Of a DNA stretch of 64,000 bases, positions 44,677 to 55,224 are shown in pieces. Position numbers and translations under genes: made by a program. Numbering within the stretch: the first letter of the stretch is position 1; each line of letters begins with the position of its first letter. The notes beneath the pieces were generated by a model. It was not told the DNA's origin. It ran no database searches and saw only the letters and a program-made list of their open reading frames with translations. Where the stretch lies: contig NZ_JAKZGR010000001.1 in assembly GCF_022549675.1 (NCBI RefSeq), positions 351,941-415,940 of the forward strand, in the 5' to 3' direction. This DNA is from Belliella kenyensis. GTDB lineage: Bacteria; Bacteroidota; Bacteroidia; Cytophagales; Cyclobacteriaceae.

Positions 44677-45422
44677 ACTAAGTAAAGAAAATGAGGTAAT
44701 CCCAATAGGTATCTTTTCCATAGTTTTTTGGGCTGAAACACAAGTCTCATCAGCCATTCTCCTCCGTGATTCGTGATAAATTTGGGTCCTCTTTTATCAA
44801 TCCCTAAATAATGACGAAATAAAGCCCCTGTTGCAAAGATAGCTGAGGCATGAAGTTTAGAATAGTTTTCAAAAGCCCAATTTTCTTGTATAGGCATACC
44901 CATACCAGTAATAATCAAGTCTGCTTTGCTTGCATTGATCCTATCAATTAAAAATAGGTTCTCCTCTCCTGATTTTTGAAAAAAACCATGATGATGGCCA
45001 GCAATTTGAAGATCGGGGAAGTCTTGTGCTAATCTTTCTGCAAACAAAGACACCACATCTTGTTGATCCCCTAATAAGAATACCCGCTTCTTAAGTTTAA
45101 TGAGCATGAGGATAAGGTCCTTGAACCAATCTGGAGGAGTCATTCTCTCACCAATTTCACGTTGTAGAATTTTTCCTGCAAGCTGAACACCAAAGCCATC
45201 ACAAAACAGTACGGAAGAATTGTTGATCACTGCCCTGTAGTAGTGATTTTTTTGAGCTAAGGTGACGCCATGTGCATTTACATAATTTATCAAGGCTATG
45301 TCTTGATTTTGACAAAGTACTTTTTCAAAGTAGTTTAAAATTTCTTCTTTGTTTACACTGTGAATTTGAACCCCCAGTATTTCAATAAAAGGAAAATCAG
45401 ATTTAGCAAGTAATTTTTCCAT
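44652..45422 (-). CDS. WecG/TagA/CpsF-family glycosyltransferase
   Basis: A 256-residue enzyme of the WecG/TagA/CpsF family (GT26). These transfer N-acetylmannosaminuronic acid, N-acetylmannosamine or glucose to lipid-linked intermediates. Diagnostic segments are VNAHGVTLAQKN, VLFCDGFGVQLAGK, ERMTPPDWF (the TGxDL-like region), VFLLGDQQDV, ADLIITGMGMPIQENWAFEN and the GPKFITNHGGEWLMRL end. ATG at 45422 is used; a TTG at 45446 adds eight residues. It lies 20 bases after the GT4 gene and overlaps the GH10-like gene by 25 bases, in the same operon. The sugar it transfers cannot be determined. Confidence 0.9.
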   Translation of the reverse strand: MEKLLAKSDFPFIEILGVQIHSVNKEEILNYFEKVLCQNQDIALINYVNAHGVTLAQKNHYYRAVINNSSVLFCDGFGVQLAGKILQREIGERMTPPDWFKDLILMLIKLKKRVFLLGDQQDVVSLFAERLAQDFPDLQIAGHHHGFFQKSGEENLFLIDRINASKADLIITGMGMPIQENWAFENYSKLHASAIFATGALFRHYLGIDKRGPKFITNHGGEWLMRLVFQPKKLWKRYLLGLPHFLYLVCKEKVKN

Positions 45423-45442
45423 ATGACAGATTTTCAAGCAAT

Positions 45443-46531
45443 TCAATTTTTAAATAATACTTCATAGTTTTTTAAAATGATATCGACATCAAACATCTCA
45501 GCTCTGCTGATTTGAGCTGCCATATCCATAGGAGATTCCAATGCTCGTTGGATGGTTTTTGCCATTTCTTCTGGATTACCTACTGGGGTAAGGTATCCAT
45601 ATTTTCCTTGCTCAATAATCTCGGAAGGACCACTTTTACAATCTGTTGATACGATAGTCACTCCAGCAGCTAAAGCCTCTACTACAATATTTCCAAAACC
45701 TTCCCACAAAGAAGAAAGAACAAATACATCGCATTTTGCAATCCAAGCGATGGGATTAAGCTGAAATCCAGCAAAAAAAACCCTGTCAGTCAAACCAAGA
45801 GCCTCTGAGTAAGCGGTCAGTTTCTCAAGCTCATCTCCCTCTCCTACAATGATCAGCTTCACTTTTGGATTGGGTATGTAGTTCAATGCTTGAATTAAAG
45901 TACCAAAATCCTTTTGGGGTGTCAGTCTACCTACGCCAATCAAAAACTTGGTTTCTTCATCCTTAGGCCAAGGAAATGCAACTTCCAAATGTCTATTGAG
46001 ATGCATCTGTCGATTGAAAGCAGGATTATAAATTACTGAGATGTTCTTTTTAGATATTAATGCTACTTTGGCTAGATCGTCTGCAACACCATGAGAAACG
46101 GCAACAATACCATTGGCAAACCTGTATAAAATAGGTATCAAGAAAAAACTCAATTTATACATTCCCCAAGGCGATTCTTTGAACTCCTCCAACGTATTGC
46201 TTCTCTCTGAAAGGATCAGTTTACAATTTGCATTTGCGAAGGCTTTGGCTAATAAAGCTATGATATTAAAGTGAGGGACTGCGGTAAACATGGTATCAAA
46301 TTCATGTTTTCTAAGTAAAGTTCTGAGCTTGAACAAGAGCTTGAACCTGTTATCTGTCTCAGCGCTGAGAATTTTCACCCCTGGATTCAAATTCTCTCGG
46401 TATTGGCCTTGGTCTCTGGCCAAAAAGAAGGTCACCTCATCTCCTTTATGATCAAAAAAATTAGCCACATTGACCATCATTCTTTGAACCCCACCTTGGT
46501 TTAAGTTAATGTAGAATAGCAATATTTTCAT
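45443..46531 (-). CDS. GT4-family glycosyltransferase
   Basis: A 362-residue GT-B fold glycosyltransferase. The N-terminus FYINLNQGGVQRMMVNVANF has the glycine-rich acceptor-domain loop. The C-terminal donor domain has VGRLTPQKDFGTLIQAL and the EX7E-type segment (VFVLSSLWEGFGNIVVEALAAG), which places it in family GT4 (retaining). It probably adds one sugar of the exopolysaccharide repeat at the cytoplasmic membrane face. It overlaps the end of the polymerase gene by 26 bases. Donor and linkage are unknown. Confidence 0.92.
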   Translation of the reverse strand: MKILLFYINLNQGGVQRMMVNVANFFDHKGDEVTFFLARDQGQYRENLNPGVKILSAETDNRFKLLFKLRTLLRKHEFDTMFTAVPHFNIIALLAKAFANANCKLILSERSNTLEEFKESPWGMYKLSFFLIPILYRFANGIVAVSHGVADDLAKVALISKKNISVIYNPAFNRQMHLNRHLEVAFPWPKDEETKFLIGVGRLTPQKDFGTLIQALNYIPNPKVKLIIVGEGDELEKLTAYSEALGLTDRVFFAGFQLNPIAWIAKCDVFVLSSLWEGFGNIVVEALAAGVTIVSTDCKSGPSEIIEQGKYGYLTPVGNPEEMAKTIQRALESPMDMAAQISRAEMFDVDIILKNYEVLFKN

Positions 46532-47768
46532 GGATATATTTTTGTTTTTTTACCTTATTATGCAAGCTTACCGTGACCACAAAGAATAGCCAGAAAGCAT
46601 CATTATGCTTGATGGTCGAACTTTCGATCATGTTGTAGAATATAAAAAAGAAAAAGAATGAGGCTGTCCATAAAAATGTTAGGTCAGGGTGTTTGGAAAG
46701 CCAAAGGATGGCAGAAAAGAATGTTTTCAAGATGATCCATATCAGCCAAACAAACCCAAGAAATCCAGCACTAATTATCACATCGACAAAGCCATTATGT
46801 GCTTGGTAGATATTATTCCAATTCATCTGAGTCCAGACCTCATGGCTTATAGACTCATTTGTCCAAAAATTCTCAAAACCATATCCTAAGAGTGGCTTTT
46901 CGAGAATAAAATCCCAAAGAATAATCCATAATGGAATTCTTCCTGTCAGGTCTGCTTCTTTACCAAATAGTCCGAATATGTAATCAACTTCGATAAAAAC
47001 GAAAAGTAATAGACTCAAGGTCAGCACAATAAGCCCAATCAGTTTGACATTTTCTCCTTTTAAAGATACTGTACATACAAACATGAAAGCTAAGCTCGCT
47101 AAGGCAATCAAAATTGCAGAAGTTGAATCTGAGAAGTAAATGCATATTATTGAAATTAATATGAGAAGTAAATGTCTCCTTTTCCGATAGACCAAATACA
47201 AAAAGCCATGAAGAAGAGCTTGCAACGCCATAATTTTCCCAAATTTGTTCTTATGAATAAAAACCCCTTTCCAAGCACCTAAATGCATTCCCATGTTTTG
47301 GGTATCATCCATCTTGCCTATATCCCCTAGAAAAAAGATTACAAATAAAGATGTGATGGTGATGAGCAGCAGAGCGACTTTACTGCAATTCAAAAAATAA
47401 AGTAGGTTTAATTTTTGGCCTAAATTAAGCGCAATCAAAGAGGAAAGAAAAAACATCAAACAACGCTTGCTTGCCACGACGCTTATCTCACTGTACAGAA
47501 AAGAGAAAGAAACCAAAACTATCAAACCAAAGAGCAAGGAATTTTCCAGAATAGCTTTGATGAGTAAGTTCAAGTTAAAATTGACTAGGTAAGATATATA
47601 AATCCCTAAAAACACAATTGTATATAAGAATCCAGACTCACTAGCCGATACCCCATCTTGGTCTTGAACTAACAAAGGAAAGAATGCTCCGCTAAACATG
47701 ATTAATAAAAAAACATGAAAGCTATAACTGACTAGTGGATAAAAAGCTTTAGGTTGGTTCATTTTCAT
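46506..47768 (-). CDS. Wzy-type O-antigen/exopolysaccharide polymerase or ligase
   Basis: A 420-residue integral membrane protein with about ten to twelve helices. The long periplasmic loop (about 270-345: GFENFWTNESISHEVWTQMN and NIYQAHNGFVDVIISAGF) resembles the O-antigen ligase/polymerase family (Wzy_C), with the conserved HNG-type motif near the loop end. In an exopolysaccharide cluster with a Wzx flippase and a Wzc/Wza pair it most likely polymerises flipped repeat units, but WaaL-type ligases look the same. It overlaps the flippase gene by 4 bases and the GT4 gene by 26. Confidence 0.85.
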   Translation of the reverse strand: MKMNQPKAFYPLVSYSFHVFLLIMFSGAFFPLLVQDQDGVSASESGFLYTIVFLGIYISYLVNFNLNLLIKAILENSLLFGLIVLVSFSFLYSEISVVASKRCLMFFLSSLIALNLGQKLNLLYFLNCSKVALLLITITSLFVIFFLGDIGKMDDTQNMGMHLGAWKGVFIHKNKFGKIMALQALLHGFLYLVYRKRRHLLLILISIICIYFSDSTSAILIALASLAFMFVCTVSLKGENVKLIGLIVLTLSLLLFVFIEVDYIFGLFGKEADLTGRIPLWIILWDFILEKPLLGYGFENFWTNESISHEVWTQMNWNNIYQAHNGFVDVIISAGFLGFVWLIWIILKTFFSAILWLSKHPDLTFLWTASFFFFFIFYNMIESSTIKHNDAFWLFFVVTVSLHNKVKKQKYIHENIAILH

Positions 47769-49180
47769 CTAAAAAAATTGATTTTGAATAATCGAAGTAT
47801 ACCTATGTAAACCAGTGACCCTACAGGCGCGAGAAAAAGCAAACGAAAATGAGCGGATGCTATGCTATTTTTTGCTAAATACAAAAGCAATCCCATAATC
47901 ATTGAGCTAATGAGAATTTTAAGACTACTTAGCAGTGGAAGCGGTAACTTATACACCCTTCTTGATAGAATTGCGCTTGCAATTAAGGCAACAAAAAAGC
48001 TTACCAATGTAGATATAACGGCACCAAAAACCCCAAGCCATGTGATAATAAACAGATTGAGTAAGATATTGACCACAGCTGCCAAAATCACAGGATAAAT
48101 CTGAAGGTAAGTCCTTTTGCCCAACTGAAAACCTTGATCAAAGTAAAAATTTTTGAAACCAACCATCAAAGTACCTAAAACAATGTATGGAATTATTTTT
48201 TTGGCTTCTTCGGCAAATTGTTCACCAATGATCAGATCTACTACTTCGCTGTTCAAGGCCATGAAACCAAAAGCAAGTGGCATAGCAATTTTCAAAAGTA
48301 AAATTAGGTTTTCAGACAGTTGATTATTTGCAGCATTGACCCCATCATTTTCCAATGCTCTAATGGCTAATGGAAAGCTTCCGAGATTTATTGCTGTCAT
48401 GATCACCCATAGACTTTGTCGAGCTAGGTCATAAGCAACTGCATACAAACCCGTTTCCTTTTCCCCCAAAAAATAGTTGATAAAATATCTGTCAGATGAA
48501 TTGAATATAAAAGTCATTCCAAAGGTGATCGTAAATGGTATTCCATATTGGAGAAACTCTAGAAAAAACGTTCTATTGAAGTATCTCAAATTCTTAAAAA
48601 TGAGTTTGCCAATATGCCGCAAGCATAATCCTGTTGTTAAAATGGTACTTAGTGCAATTGCCAATAGGATCCCACTTGCTTCAAAACCTAGGTGAAGCAG
48701 TGTGATTCCAAAAAGTAGTGCAAAAGTCGATTTTATCATGAAACTGATGGCATATTGCTTTACTTCAAGATTAGACCTCAAAATTTCCAAAGCAATTTCA
48801 AAAAAGGCTTCTGTCCACAATAGTAAAAGTGCTACATAAATCAATGACCTTAGCTCTTCATTAGGTAGGATCCATAGGGTACCCAAGACAAGAATTAGGC
48901 TAAGAAACCCAGCAGTAAAAAATCCAGCTGCAATGCTTCCATAAAGTTCTCGCTTATCTTCTTCATGTCTGAACTTTGGCAAATAACGCAATAGAGACAT
49001 CCTTATCCACTGAAACAACAGGGTATTCAGCAAAGTCACGCTGGAATATGCCAACGCATAGCGACCATAGACCTCTGGGGAAAGTAACCTGGTATAAATG
49101 GATAGTGCTGCAAAATTGATTAAACCAGGCACTCCACGTCCAAGCAGGTATATTAAACTATGTTTTCCTTGTTTACTCAC
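47765..49180 (-). CDS. Wzx-type oligosaccharide flippase
   Basis: A 471-residue protein with about 12 to 14 helices belonging to the MATE/MVF-type polysaccharide transporter family. The N-terminus (LIYLLGRGVPGLINFAALSIYTRLLSPEVYG, here cited only for its key G-R-G-x-P and L-L-S-P-E-x-Y-G positions) is characteristic of Wzx proteins. It moves undecaprenyl-linked repeat units across the inner membrane. The start is GTG at 49180, which gives MSKQGKHSLIYLLGRG. It is the first gene of the downstream operon and overlaps the polymerase gene by 4 bases. Confidence 0.9.
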   Translation of the reverse strand: MSKQGKHSLIYLLGRGVPGLINFAALSIYTRLLSPEVYGRYALAYSSVTLLNTLLFQWIRMSLLRYLPKFRHEEDKRELYGSIAAGFFTAGFLSLILVLGTLWILPNEELRSLIYVALLLLWTEAFFEIALEILRSNLEVKQYAISFMIKSTFALLFGITLLHLGFEASGILLAIALSTILTTGLCLRHIGKLIFKNLRYFNRTFFLEFLQYGIPFTITFGMTFIFNSSDRYFINYFLGEKETGLYAVAYDLARQSLWVIMTAINLGSFPLAIRALENDGVNAANNQLSENLILLLKIAMPLAFGFMALNSEVVDLIIGEQFAEEAKKIIPYIVLGTLMVGFKNFYFDQGFQLGKRTYLQIYPVILAAVVNILLNLFIITWLGVFGAVISTLVSFFVALIASAILSRRVYKLPLPLLSSLKILISSMIMGLLLYLAKNSIASAHFRLLFLAPVGSLVYIGILRLFKINFFR

Positions 49181-49963
49181 TGGAATAAAATAATAGGTTC
49201 ATCAAATCAGCAACTTCTAGAATAATAAATGACTAAGGAAAATGGGCAAATAGATTTAAAATGGGTCACGATATTTCTAGCATTAAATATATCTCATTAA
49301 TAAAGGTTGAGGTAAAAGAAAACCCCATATATGTAAAAGATTAAATCAATGGAATCTATTTGATAATGAAATGCAGTTGCTTTTTCTACTCCTTTACATC
49401 AATTTTAAAATCAACTTCAGTAACCACCTATTGGCATCTCGATTTGCAAAAAAGTAACTAACAACACTCATGGAGACTATTAAAGTAACTTAACCAACAA
49501 TCAACTCATGCTTAACAGAGGAATGAAGAGGATCAACCAAATAGTTGCCAGGGTTAAATTCTTCGAGTTGATTTTTTCTTAAATAGGGTTTGTCAAGATG
49601 AATCTTGATTTTGAGAGTGTATGTCTGCAATCATTTAACTGAACTGGTAGTGATCATACAAAACCAATACATACAGTTTAACCTTAGATTCATCTTTCAA
49701 GATTCCTAAGAGTACTTCGAACATGCTATAAGCTGCCTCGCTAGCTGGTACAAAACACACCAAATCTAGCAAGGCAACATATTCATCACAACAAATTCTC
49801 AATACATAGGGGCAGCATAAGCTTGAAAACAATCGATTCCAATATCTTGAGTACCAAGATCTATTAATTTCAAATAAACTGCACTTTTATGGAAGTAAAA
49901 TAGCCGATCAATAGGATTTTCGATGTCTTTCGATTTTATCATTGTCTAGAAGATAGAAATCAA
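49181..49963. other. Long intergenic region upstream of the flippase operon
   Basis: About 780 bases separating the flippase operon from the UDP-glucose dehydrogenase gene. It holds a 16-bp palindrome at 49592-49607 (TCAAGAT GA ATCTTGA) and a 65-codon minus-strand frame at 49635-49832 with several Cys and a C-terminal SEAAYSMFEVLLGILKDESK stretch. That frame could be a gene remnant but I do not recognise it. The promoter of the flippase operon should lie near 49200-49300. Confidence 0.4.
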
Positions 49964-51364
49964 TTAGGAAGACTTTCCAATAGCGTATACCCTAAATCCT
50001 ATTTTTTCTAATTTTTGCTTATCTAGTAAGTTCCTTCCATCAAAAATTTGACAAGGCTTTTGCATCTGGTCATAGATTTTTTGCCAATCCAATTCTCTGA
50101 ACTCATCCCATTCCGTAAGTACTGCAATGGCATGGGCTCCTTTACAGGCAGCATAGGGATCAAACTCGGATTGAAGTAATCTCCTATTTTCCACTTTTGT
50201 ACGAGTATTTAAGTAATCGATGTCGTTGTACATTTGATCTTCTGAAACTTTGGGATCATATACATATATATTTGCGCCTTCATTCAGCAGCAAATCAGCG
50301 ACATAAATGGCTGCTGATTCTCTGGTATCATTAGTATCCTTCTTAAAAGCCCAACCCAGAAAAGTTATTTTTTTACCACTGACTGTATTGTAAAGGGATT
50401 TAATAATTTTCTTTGCGAATCTACCCTTTTGATGATCGTTGATTTTGATGACCTGCTCCCAGTAATCCGCTACTTCAAACAAGCCATAGCTTCTACAAAT
50501 GTAGACGAGATTCAATATATCCTTTTGAAAACAAGACCCCCCAAACCCAACTGATGGCTGTAAAAATTTAGGCCCAATTCTACTGTCCTTTCCTATAGCT
50601 CTGGAAACTTCATATATGTCGGCCTCCGTGCTTTCGCACAATTCTGACAAGGAATTTATTGACGAGACCCTTTGGGCAAGGAATGCATTGGCAGTAAGCT
50701 TAGACAATTCTGATGACCAGACATTGGTACTTAAAATTCTTTCACTTGGAACCCAATGAGCATATACATCCACCAAAGCTTGTATAGCTTCTAAGCCTTC
50801 TTCTGTTGAAGTATCGCCACCGATCAAAACCCTATCTGGATCTAATAAGTCTTCAACGGCCGTACCCTCTGCTAAAAATTCGGGGTTGGATAGAATTTGA
50901 AACTTGTAACCATTGCCTGTATTGTCCAAGATATCTTTAACTGCCTCTGCTGTTCTGACAGGAAGAGTTGATTTTTCGACTACTATTTTGTTAGATTTCG
51001 ATGCAGAAGCAATTTGTCTAGCGCATTTTTCGATCCATTTCAAATCAGCTGCTTGTCCCTTCCCTTCTCCATACGTTTTGGTAGGAGTATTGACCGAAAT
51101 GAAAACCATATCAGCCTCTTCTATGGCTAAATCTACCTCTGAAGAAAAGAATAAATTCCTACCTCTAGCCTCGCCCACAATGGCATCAAGACCTGGCTCA
51201 TAAACGGGTAAAGCAGACAAATCCTCACTGTTCCAAGCGTCTATTCTTGCTTGGTTGATGTCAACTACTTTCACTTGTATTTGAGGGCATTTCTGGGCAA
51301 TTACTGCCATAGTAGGACCTCCTACATACCCTGCTCCTATACAGCAGATTTTGGATATATTCAT
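49964..51364 (-). CDS. UDP-glucose 6-dehydrogenase, eukaryotic-like type
   Basis: A 466-residue cytoplasmic enzyme that oxidises UDP-glucose to UDP-glucuronate with two NAD+. The N-terminal Rossmann motif [15 protein letters not shown], the [14 protein letters not shown] segment and the catalytic Cys278 in [12 protein letters not shown] are intact. The length and the [12 protein letters not shown] and PVYEPGLD segments make it look like the animal/plant-type UGDH rather than the shorter bacterial type. It precedes the UDP-glucuronate decarboxylase gene in function and lies just downstream of it on the same strand (78-base gap), so together they supply UDP-GlcA and UDP-Xyl. Confidence 0.95.
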   Translation of the reverse strand: MNISKICCIGAGYVGGPTMAVIAQKCPQIQVKVVDINQARIDAWNSEDLSALPVYEPGLDAIVGEARGRNLFFSSEVDLAIEEADMVFISVNTPTKTYGEGKGQAADLKWIEKCARQIASASKSNKIVVEKSTLPVRTAEAVKDILDNTGNGYKFQILSNPEFLAEGTAVEDLLDPDRVLIGGDTSTEEGLEAIQALVDVYAHWVPSERILSTNVWSSELSKLTANAFLAQRVSSINSLSELCESTEADIYEVSRAIGKDSRIGPKFLQPSVGFGGSCFQKDILNLVYICRSYGLFEVADYWEQVIKINDHQKGRFAKKIIKSLYNTVSGKKITFLGWAFKKDTNDTRESAAIYVADLLLNEGANIYVYDPKVSEDQMYNDIDYLNTRTKVENRRLLQSEFDPYAACKGAHAIAVLTEWDEFRELDWQKIYDQMQKPCQIFDGRNLLDKQKLEKIGFRVYAIGKSS

Positions 51365-51442
51365 GATATAAATGTTTGTTGGTGATTTAATATTTGAATT
51401 TCAGAGGCTTCAGACTCATGGATCAAGGCCTATGGAAAAGTT

Positions 51443-52375
51443 TTAAATTATGCTTTTGAAATATTTTATGCTTTCTATCAAGCCCTCTTCCAACTTCACC
51501 TTCGGTTCCCATCCAAGTTCCTCTTTGGCTAGCTGAATAATAGGTTGTCTTTGAAGTGGATCATCTTGTGGAAGGGGCAAAAATCTGAGCTTGCTCTTGC
51601 TCTCAGTTAATTTTATGACCAACTCAGCAAGTTCAAGCATCGTAAATTCTACCGGATTACCAATATTGACAGGACCAGTAAAACCTTTCTTTGAGTTCAT
51701 TAACTTGTACATCCCATCAATAAGATCTGACACATAGCAAAAGCTCCTAGTCTGCATGCCATCACCAAAAATGGTAATATCCTCTCCTCTTAAGGCTTGA
51801 ACGATAAAATTACTCACTACCCTACCATCATCAGGATTCATCCGAGGTCCATAAGTGTTGAAAATTCTCATAACTTTGATATCAAGACCATGCTGTCTAT
51901 GGTAGTCAAAAAATAAAGTTTCTGAACATCTCTTACCTTCATCGTAACAAGCTCTTATCCCTGTAGTGCTTACAGAACCTTTATAGCTTTCAGGCTGTGG
52001 GTGAATTTCAGGATCACCATATACCTCTGATGTACTCGCTTGTAGTATTCTCACTTTCAACCTTTTGGCTAGTCCAAGCATATTAATCGCTCCAAGCACT
52101 GAGGTTTTTGTAGTCTGGACGGGATCAAATTGATAATGAATAGGACTTGCTGGACATGCTAAGTTATAGATCTCGTCTACTTCCACATACAATGGAAAAG
52201 TGATGTCATGTCTTAGAAATTCAAATTTCTTATGGGATGATAAATGTTCAATATTTACTTTCCTTCCTGTAAATAAATTATCAACACATAACACTTCATT
52301 CCCCTCTTGTAATAGCTTGTCGCATAAGTGAGATCCTAAAAATCCAGATCCTCCTGTAACTAAAATTCTTTTCAT
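51443..52375 (-). CDS. UDP-glucuronate decarboxylase (UDP-xylose synthase)
   Basis: A 310-residue extended short-chain dehydrogenase that converts UDP-glucuronate to UDP-xylose and CO2. It has the NAD-binding motif [12 protein letters not shown], the UXS-type stretch [20 protein letters not shown], Ser in STSEVYGDP, and the catalytic Tyr144/Lys148 (YDEGKR), followed by [20 protein letters not shown]. These segments separate UXS from UDP-glucose epimerases and dTDP-glucose dehydratases. The polymer made by this cluster therefore probably contains xylose, unless UDP-xylose serves another use. Confidence 0.94.
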   Translation of the reverse strand: MKRILVTGGSGFLGSHLCDKLLQEGNEVLCVDNLFTGRKVNIEHLSSHKKFEFLRHDITFPLYVEVDEIYNLACPASPIHYQFDPVQTTKTSVLGAINMLGLAKRLKVRILQASTSEVYGDPEIHPQPESYKGSVSTTGIRACYDEGKRCSETLFFDYHRQHGLDIKVMRIFNTYGPRMNPDDGRVVSNFIVQALRGEDITIFGDGMQTRSFCYVSDLIDGMYKLMNSKKGFTGPVNIGNPVEFTMLELAELVIKLTESKSKLRFLPLPQDDPLQRQPIIQLAKEELGWEPKVKLEEGLIESIKYFKSII

Positions 52376-52779
52376 GTTTTTATTTTAGACTTTAACTTTT
52401 CTTCTGTGAATTTTGGGCTTTTTAAAACAGCTTCGTGGATTATTACTCATGTGATATCCTGTGTTATAACCCCCCGGCTGAGATTAAGTAAAAATATAGG
52501 GGAGAATCCAACTATCCTATAAAAGTATAATCTAAAATATGTTTAATTAAATAAAGTGGTATAATTTGATAATTAAATGCTATATTTATTTAATTATTAA
52601 AATCTAAGCAGGTGAAAAAAAAAATATGTCAATTATCAAAAAAGTCTCATAAATGATCCGCTTTGAAAGAAAGTCTAAAGTCCTCATGACTTAGGCTGAT
52701 CGAATGAATCCAAGGTCAATGTAAGCTTGAGATTTTAGTATCAATGGCAGTTAAGAGAAGACTTCAAACTTGCTTAATT
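52376..52779. other. Intergenic region between the tyrosine kinase and UDP-xylose synthase genes
   Basis: About 400 very AT-rich bases. A weak stem (about 52674-52694, around CTCAT) lies past the kinase stop codon and may end that transcript. No gene, repeat or RNA was recognised. The promoter of the nucleotide-sugar gene pair should lie close to 52400. Confidence 0.4.
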
Positions 52780-55209
52780 TTATTTTTTGCGCAATAGTCT
52801 ATCCCAAAATGATCTAGGAACTGAATCAAAACCATAGGACTCATATGCACTATAATTATACGAATAGCCATAAGTCCTCCTGCTCCAGCTGTGGTCTGTA
52901 TCATTTAGAATTGCATAAAATTTCTGGTTAGGATTCTTGGCCACTATCTCATTTAAAAGATGAACATTTCCTTTTTCAGAGACATTTTGTCTCAACACAA
53001 ATAAATTTATATCCACCAAAGTTGTCAAGGTCAAAGTTTCAGAAACAATACCTATTGGAGGACTATCTAAAATAAGGATGTCATAGGATTCTTTGATCTG
53101 ATCTATCATAATTTTAAAATCTTCTTGATCAATCAATTCTGAAGGATTTGGAGGAATAGGACCTGAGCAAAGCACATGTAAATTTGGTACGGATGACTTC
53201 TGAACAAAATCTTCCCAAGGTATATGCTTACTTAAACAAGTACTGACACCTTGACTATTAGAAATACCGAAGTGCTTAGCTAGTTTTGGCCTGCGAAGAT
53301 CCAAGTCTACAACAATGGTTTTCTTACCTAATAATGCAAAAACACTGGCTAGATTTATCGCACAAAAGGTCTTACCCTCTCCTGGTGAAGCTGAGGTCAT
53401 GAGAATACTTAATTTTTTGTAATTCGGTTTTAGAAATGCCATGTCTGATCGGAGTATTCTAAAGGATTCTGCTATTAGTGACTTTGGGTTATCTTGTACA
53501 GCAAGGCTACCCTCTGTGTTACTTCTACCGATAGTTCTTAGCAGTGGAACCGTACTGTTCTTTTCAATGAACTTAGGATCTTTGATTGTATAGCTGAAAT
53601 AACTTCTGCTTACCACGAACATGAAAGGTATTAAAAAGCCTAGAAAAGCTCCAATGGCTAAATTCTTAGCTTTCTTTGGCGCTATTGGCTTATCTAAAGA
53701 TCTGGCATATTCTAAGATCATGTTCTTTGACATACTTGACGCTTTACTTATCTCAGACTCAGCTCTTTTTTGAAGTAGATACAGATAGATATTTTCATTG
53801 ATATTAAATTGTCTCTGAAGCCCTACAAGTTGCTTTTCTGTCTGTGGTAAAGTGTTGATATCAGCATCAACTTCCACTATCTTTTGATTGATCTCCAACA
53901 GTGAAGATTTGGTATTTTTTATAGCTGATCTAATGTTCTCTGCAATCTGATTCTTGGCTGCTTCCAATTGTGTATTGATCTCCCTAATGGCTGGTGAATT
54001 GGGAGAATAATATCCTTTCAAAGTGGTTTTTTGACTTTGAAGTTCAACGATGTTGTTTATCATAGCATTGAGAATAGGATCTTCTAAGCCCACAGCTGAG
54101 GGCGAAATCACTTGATCGTACTCGTCAATGGCCAGATAATTCAATAAGTCATTATAATATGTCAAACTCAGTTCGATACTAGACTTTTGTTTTTCCAATT
54201 CTAAATATTTTTGATAAATCATCGTCCCTTCCTGACTCAGATTGAATACCCTATTTTGACTTCTAAACTGTTGTAATTTATCTTCAAAAAAAGAAAGTGA
54301 GTCAGTGATAACAGCAAGCTGTCTATCTATAAATTGAATGGTTTTTTCTGCTGCTCTATTTTTTTCATTCAACTCTTTGTCTAAGTAATTTTCCATCAGT
54401 AGGTTAAGATAATGCTCACCTAATTTTTTAGAAGTAGATTGAAAGGTCAAGTTTATGACTGAAGATAGCTTATTTACAGTTTTGATATTCGTTTGTTCCT
54501 TGAATTCCATGATCAAGCTTTGACTATCTTGAATTTTAAAGAAAACCGTTTGACCGGGAAAAAAACTAACATTATTTACCTGCAATTTCATGAATTCGTA
54601 AACAAAAGGTAATCCAAAAGTACCCTCCAAGATAGCCAAATCACTCAAGTTTTCCCACTTGACCAAATGTTTAGGATCTTCAGGTATATACAATGCGTGT
54701 GGTGTATCGATCACATGTATTCGAAACCTTTCATGGCCAATAAATTCCAAGCTAAACATACCTCCAATCAGCTGTGGGTGGGTCCAGTCCACAAAAATTT
54801 CAATGGGAAAATGTTCAAAAATTTGATTGTAAGTAAAAAGACCCTTCTCATAGTAGGAAACATTCAAGTTCATACTGTTCAATGTCTTTTCTAAAAGAGG
54901 ATAAGATTTGAGAATGCTGATTTCATTTTCAACATTGCTTTTCGATTGCATGAATTTCATAGGCTCAAATAAATCCATGCCCAGACTCGGCATTTCTTCT
55001 CCAATCAAGACTGCACTTTCAATTTGATAGATATCTGGACTAGACTTGATATAAAAAAAAGCTAAAAGCAATCCTAAAAATATCCCGACAGAATATAATT
55101 TCCAAGAAGCAAGAAGATCTTGAATTTTTTCTTTAAAATCTGAAATTTCATTCAAAGAAATCTCTGTGGACAATTGATCTTTCAAAAAAGGAGAAGAATT
55201 AGTGTTCAT
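52780..55209 (-). CDS. Wzc-type polysaccharide co-polymerase and tyrosine autokinase
   Basis: An 809-residue inner membrane protein. Two membrane helices (about 38-52 and 515-535) enclose a large periplasmic, partly coiled-coil Wzz/GNVR domain (about 290-480, ending LPQTEKQLVGLQRQFNINE). The cytoplasmic kinase follows: Walker A in SASPGEGKTFCAINLA, Walker A' in VVDLDLRRPKL and Walker B in DILILDSPP. The C-terminus has a Tyr-rich tail (six Tyr in about 20 residues from RTYGYSYNYSAYESYG), the usual autophosphorylation cluster. It controls chain length and export with the Wza-type lipoprotein whose gene lies 15 bases upstream. Confidence 0.95.
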   Translation of the reverse strand: MNTNSSPFLKDQLSTEISLNEISDFKEKIQDLLASWKLYSVGIFLGLLLAFFYIKSSPDIYQIESAVLIGEEMPSLGMDLFEPMKFMQSKSNVENEISILKSYPLLEKTLNSMNLNVSYYEKGLFTYNQIFEHFPIEIFVDWTHPQLIGGMFSLEFIGHERFRIHVIDTPHALYIPEDPKHLVKWENLSDLAILEGTFGLPFVYEFMKLQVNNVSFFPGQTVFFKIQDSQSLIMEFKEQTNIKTVNKLSSVINLTFQSTSKKLGEHYLNLLMENYLDKELNEKNRAAEKTIQFIDRQLAVITDSLSFFEDKLQQFRSQNRVFNLSQEGTMIYQKYLELEKQKSSIELSLTYYNDLLNYLAIDEYDQVISPSAVGLEDPILNAMINNIVELQSQKTTLKGYYSPNSPAIREINTQLEAAKNQIAENIRSAIKNTKSSLLEINQKIVEVDADINTLPQTEKQLVGLQRQFNINENIYLYLLQKRAESEISKASSMSKNMILEYARSLDKPIAPKKAKNLAIGAFLGFLIPFMFVVSRSYFSYTIKDPKFIEKNSTVPLLRTIGRSNTEGSLAVQDNPKSLIAESFRILRSDMAFLKPNYKKLSILMTSASPGEGKTFCAINLASVFALLGKKTIVVDLDLRRPKLAKHFGISNSQGVSTCLSKHIPWEDFVQKSSVPNLHVLCSGPIPPNPSELIDQEDFKIMIDQIKESYDILILDSPPIGIVSETLTLTTLVDINLFVLRQNVSEKGNVHLLNEIVAKNPNQKFYAILNDTDHSWSRRTYGYSYNYSAYESYGFDSVPRSFWDRLLRKK

Positions 55210-55224
55210 AATATTTTGAAAATT

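Noticed and set aside
49635..49832. Minus-strand frame of 65 codons in the gap upstream of UDP-glucose dehydrogenase
   Set aside because: Cys-rich beginning and no recognisable family; it could be a gene remnant, but the evidence is too weak to call a gene.
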